This document shows, piece after piece, positions 61,069-64,000 of a stretch of DNA of 64,000 nt (positions are counted from its first letter, which is position 1; each line of letters starts with the position of its first letter). The position numbers were made by a program, and so were the translations under genes. This DNA comes from Actinoplanes philippinensis (GTDB lineage: Bacteria > Actinomycetota > Actinomycetes > Mycobacteriales > Micromonosporaceae): positions 725,404 through 789,403 of the forward strand of contig NZ_FONV01000002.1 of the NCBI RefSeq assembly GCF_900113015.1, in the 5' to 3' direction. The notes under the pieces were generated by a model. It had not been told where the DNA came from, made no database searches, and saw only the letters and a list, made by a program, of their open reading frames with translations.

Positions 61069-62298
61069 TCAGCCGCCAGCAGGGTCCCGTCGTGTCCCGA
61101 CGATCGAGGAATGCCAGGCCACCGCGGCGTGGTCGGTCAGCGACGCCACCTGGTCGATCACCACCCGCAGGGCGGCCGCGTCGTCCGGGGCGGCCGCGTG
61201 CAGGGGCCGGAAGAGCGGATCCAACCTCTCCGGGGTACGCGTCAGCGCGTGCACCAGCTCGGTCAGCAGGGTGCGCTGCTGCGCATACCACTCCTCGGCC
61301 GCCCGGAAGCGCATCACATAGCGCAGCGCCATGCCTTTGAGCAGCGCGCACTGGTTGCGGACGGTCCGCGGGACGATCAGGTCGGCGGCGTACCGGCGCA
61401 GCGGCTCGGTGCCGTAGCGGCTCTGGGTGGCGCCGACCGCGGAGGCCACGAACCGGCCGGTGAGCACGCTGGTCATGCGCTTGAGGGCGATCAGCGAGTC
61501 GTACCCGCCGTCGTACCCGGCGACCCCGGTCACGGCCGGGTCGGACAGCAGCAGGTCGAGGGCGGCGCTCAGGTCGTCGAGGCTCTCGTCGGAGTAGGTG
61601 GCGGCCACGTCGGCGCAGAGCGCGGCCCGCTCGGCCGGGTCGTCGATCAGCGCCCGCAGCGTGATGTAGCCGCCGTGCACCCCGTCCTCGACGTCGTGCA
61701 CCGAGTACGCGACGTCGTCGGCCCAGTCCATCACCTGTGCCTCGAGGCAGCGGCGCTCGTCGTCGTGGCCGTCGCGGAGCCACTCGAAGACCGGCCGGTC
61801 GTCGTCGTAGACGCCGAACTTGCGGTGGCCGGGCTTGCGGAACCACGGGTACTTGGAGCAGGCGTCGAGGGTGGCGCGGGTCAGGTTGAGGCCGGCGCCG
61901 GGGACCTTGGCCTCCAGCCGGGTGATCACCCGCAGCGTCTGGGCGTTGCCCTCGAAGCCGCCGCACGGCTGGGCGGCCAGGTCGAGGGCGGCCTCGCCGT
62001 TGTGGCCGAACGGCGGGTGGCCGAGGTCGTGGGCGAGCCCGGCGACGTCGACGATGTCGGGATCGCAGCCGAGGCGGGCGCCCATCTCCCGGGAGATCTG
62101 GGCGACCTCGAGCGAGTGGGTGAGCCGGGTCCGCAGGAAGTCGTCGGACCCCGCGGTGTGCACCTGGGTCTTGGCGGCCAGGCGACGGAACCCGGCGGAG
62201 TGCAACACCCGTGCCCGGTCTCGCTGGTACGGGGTACGTCCGTACCCGCTGTCCTTGGCGGGCTCGGCTGCCCATCTCTGGGCGTCGGCGGCCGTCAT
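61069..62298 (-). CDS. dgt: Deoxyguanosinetriphosphate triphosphohydrolase
   Basis: A 409-residue HD-domain dNTPase. [40 protein letters not shown] (metal His), [20 protein letters not shown] (HD pair), then CSKYPWF and [20 protein letters not shown] match the dgt family. It hydrolyses dGTP (and possibly other dNTPs) to nucleoside and triphosphate, tuning dNTP pools. It is directly upstream of dnaG as in many actinomycetes. ATG 62298 is a reasonable start. Divergent from the chemoreceptor gene. Confidence 0.94.
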   Translation of the reverse strand: MTAADAQRWAAEPAKDSGYGRTPYQRDRARVLHSAGFRRLAAKTQVHTAGSDDFLRTRLTHSLEVAQISREMGARLGCDPDIVDVAGLAHDLGHPPFGHNGEAALDLAAQPCGGFEGNAQTLRVITRLEAKVPGAGLNLTRATLDACSKYPWFRKPGHRKFGVYDDDRPVFEWLRDGHDDERRCLEAQVMDWADDVAYSVHDVEDGVHGGYITLRALIDDPAERAALCADVAATYSDESLDDLSAALDLLLSDPAVTGVAGYDGGYDSLIALKRMTSVLTGRFVASAVGATQSRYGTEPLRRYAADLIVPRTVRNQCALLKGMALRYVMRFRAAEEWYAQQRTLLTELVHALTRTPERLDPLFRPLHAAAPDDAAALRVVIDQVASLTDHAAVAWHSSIVGTRRDPAGG

Positions 62299-62343
62299 GA
62301 TCCCCAGACTAAGCCGGATGTCCAGGTTGCCGATGGGTCAACC

Positions 62344-63909
62344 GTGGGGATCTCCATTGTCGGCCGTCTCGTGGCGCAGGGCGCCACCGGTCTCGTCGCC
62401 GTCGCGCTGGTGACCGGGTTCGCCGTGCGCAACGCCGACGACCAGAGCGCCGCCAACGAGGAGATCGCCCGGGTCAGCTCGGCGATGAGCAGCCAGTGGA
62501 ACGCCGACATGATGCACGACGCGCTGCGGGCCGACGTGATGTCGGCGATGTTCGCGACCACCGCGCAGCAGCGGGAGCAGTACGAGGTCGAGGCGGTGTC
62601 CGAGCACGCGCAGACGATGCTGGACAAGTTCGACGAGGCGGCCGGCCTGGTTCCGGCGTCGTTGCGCGGCGACTACGAGACGACCCGCCCGGAGATCATC
62701 AAGTACGGCGATCTGGCGAAGGCCGCGGTGCAGACCGCGGCGACCGACCGGGCCGCGGCGCAGCGGTCGCTGACCGATTTCCTCGCCCAGTTCTCGGCGC
62801 TGGAGGAGCGCCTGGGCGCACTCGACGAGGCGGTGCTGGCGGAGGTCAACGGGGCCAGCGCGCACGGGCGGGAGACCGGGGACACCAGTTCCACCTTCAT
62901 CCAGTGGGCGGCGGCCATCGCGATCCTGCTGACGCTGGCCGTGTGCGCGATGACCGTGCGGGCGGTGCGGCAGCCGTTACAGAGGATGCGCGAGACGTTG
63001 CGGACGCTGGCCGGAAGGGATCTGACGGTACGGGCGCCGATCGTCCACCGCGACGAGTTCGGCGAGATGGCGCAGGCCCTCAACGAGGCGATGACGGAGA
63101 TCCAGGGCACGGTGGCGGCGACCGCGGAGCGGGTGACCCGCCTCAGCGAGGCCAGCGTGGAGTTGCAGAAGCTGGCCGGAGAGCTGGACGGGTCGGCGGA
63201 GCGGACGTCGGCGGAGGCCCGCAACGCCGACAGCTCGGCGGTGCACGTGTCCGGCTCGGTGGGCGACATGATGGCCGCCACCGAGGAACTGTCCGCGTCG
63301 ATCCGGGAGATCGCCCGGCAGACGGCGACCGCCGCGTCGACCACGCACGAGGCGACCACCAGCGCGAACCGGACAGCGGAGGCGGTCGGCCGGCTGAACG
63401 ACGCCAGCCAGGAGGTCGGCGACATCGTCCGGATGATCACGAACATCGCCGAGCAGACCAACCTGCTGGCGCTGAACGCGAGCATCGAGGCGGCCCGGGC
63501 CGGACAGGCCGGCAAGGGATTCGCGGTGGTGGCGACCGAGGTCAAGGATCTGGCCGGGGAGACCGCGCGGGCGACCGGCGAGATCACCGCGAAGATCAGC
63601 GCGATCCAGGAGATGACGACGAGCACGGCGGACGCGATCGAGGCGATCACCGCGGTCATCGCCCGCATCGACGACGGTCAGCGGACCATCGCCGCCGCCG
63701 TCGAGCAGCAGTCGGCCACCACCGACCTGCTGGCCCGTAACGTCGGCGCGGTGCAGGCGGCGGCCTCGGACATCAGCGGCACGGTCTCGCACATCACGTC
63801 GTCGAGCGCGTTCACCGCGGAGGGCGCGAACACCACCCGCAACTCGGCGGGCCTGGTCAGCACGGCCGCCGACGAGATCCGGGGCCTGATCGGGCAGTTC
63901 AGGTACTAG
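62344..63909 (+). CDS. Methyl-accepting chemotaxis protein
   Basis: A 521-residue receptor read from GTG 62344; the frame is open upstream but lies antisense to dgt. Transmembrane helix 1 (about residues 8-28), a 160-residue four-helix-bundle sensor, helix 2 (about 192-212), a HAMP domain ([20 protein letters not shown]), then the signalling domain. Its hairpin tip is [20 protein letters not shown] followed by [17 protein letters not shown], intact for CheA/CheW contact. No C-terminal CheR-binding pentapeptide is seen. It implies a chemotaxis system and motility elsewhere in the genome. No che genes lie next to it. Confidence 0.92.
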   Translation: MGISIVGRLVAQGATGLVAVALVTGFAVRNADDQSAANEEIARVSSAMSSQWNADMMHDALRADVMSAMFATTAQQREQYEVEAVSEHAQTMLDKFDEAAGLVPASLRGDYETTRPEIIKYGDLAKAAVQTAATDRAAAQRSLTDFLAQFSALEERLGALDEAVLAEVNGASAHGRETGDTSSTFIQWAAAIAILLTLAVCAMTVRAVRQPLQRMRETLRTLAGRDLTVRAPIVHRDEFGEMAQALNEAMTEIQGTVAATAERVTRLSEASVELQKLAGELDGSAERTSAEARNADSSAVHVSGSVGDMMAATEELSASIREIARQTATAASTTHEATTSANRTAEAVGRLNDASQEVGDIVRMITNIAEQTNLLALNASIEAARAGQAGKGFAVVATEVKDLAGETARATGEITAKISAIQEMTTSTADAIEAITAVIARIDDGQRTIAAAVEQQSATTDLLARNVGAVQAAASDISGTVSHITSSSAFTAEGANTTRNSAGLVSTAADEIRGLIGQFRY

Positions 63910-63930
63910 ACGAGTAAGTCCTAACTCAGG

Positions 63931-64000
63931 TCAGTGGTCGTAGGCGATCAAGGACCTGGTCAAGGGCTGGCCGGTGGCGCGGTTGTGCCAGATCGCGGCG
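63931..64000 (-). mobile_element. C-terminal end of an insertion-sequence transposase
   Basis: The minus strand carries an open frame from the window edge to TGA at 63931-63933. Its last 22 residues read AIWHNRATGQPLTRSLIAYD plus His. AIWHN..TG.P..RSLIAYDH is a common ending of DDE transposases of IS5-like families in actinomycetes. Only 70 bp are in view, so family, completeness and terminal repeats cannot be judged. It ends 22 bp after the chemoreceptor stop. Confidence 0.7.

Overview
The window is high-GC (roughly 70 percent or more in most of it), has many GTG and TTG starts, short or overlapping gene junctions, a P450, SigE-type ECF sigma remnants and ESX-type small proteins. This points to a filamentous actinomycete. 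Two GGDEF-EAL proteins plus a methyl-accepting chemotaxis protein suggest a motile member such as Actinoplanes or another Micromonosporaceae genus; that placement is inference. No species is claimed.

Layout. 0-4.6 kb (+): end of a urea ABC transporter operon (urtC tail, urtD, urtE), an NCS1-type permease and two tandem TetR regulators. 4.6-9.5 kb: a zinc-peptidase-like protein, an SGNH-hydrolase lipoprotein, an orphan sugar-binding lipoprotein and, divergent from it, a membrane GGDEF-EAL protein. 9.5-10.4 kb: a decayed ECF-sigma and secreted-protein remnant carrying four 69-bp tandem repeats. 10.4-18.6 kb: a secreted GH5-like hydrolase, a metallophosphoesterase, an EEP-family phosphatase/nuclease, a prolyl oligopeptidase and a coupled pair of SPFH proteins. 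18.7-31.8 kb: an FAD monooxygenase, a DUF4132 protein, a VOC protein, a nucleoside hydrolase, a DUF2293 protein, a Uma2-like nuclease, a helicase-associated domain protein, a second GGDEF-EAL protein and a P450.

31.9-37.2 kb (-): a very compact run of six genes plus a leader peptide: TPR-CHAT protease, small membrane protein, YbaB-like protein, ESX/WXG-like protein, a large protein with a C-terminal HExxH motif, and a small candidate immunity protein. I regard this as the most likely undescribed system here: CHAT-protease and polymorphic-toxin genes in what looks like one transcript. 37.3-40.2 kb is a 952-residue secreted protein of Ig-like repeats.

40.6-49.2 kb is a conflict/defence-like island of visibly lower GC ending at a tRNA(CAU): an AbiGi-like protein, an Mrr restriction enzyme with a frameshifted tail, a YefM-YoeB toxin-antitoxin pair with operator, an unusual double-HTH/sigma-factor hybrid, and a TOTE-type primase-helicase in an operon with two uncharacterised proteins.

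49.2-56 kb: a flavin oxidoreductase with a 56-residue Cys-rich downstream peptide, tRNA-Asn with terminator, a YtxH-like protein, an EboE-like TIM-barrel protein with a Gly/Ser repeat insert, and a YihY membrane protein flanked on both sides by tracts of 170, 171 and 211 nt with no T on the plus strand. 56-63.9 kb: an ABC-2 exporter (two permeases, one ATPase), the housekeeping dgt-dnaG pair with a conserved partner, and a chemotaxis receptor. A transposase C-terminus runs off the right edge.
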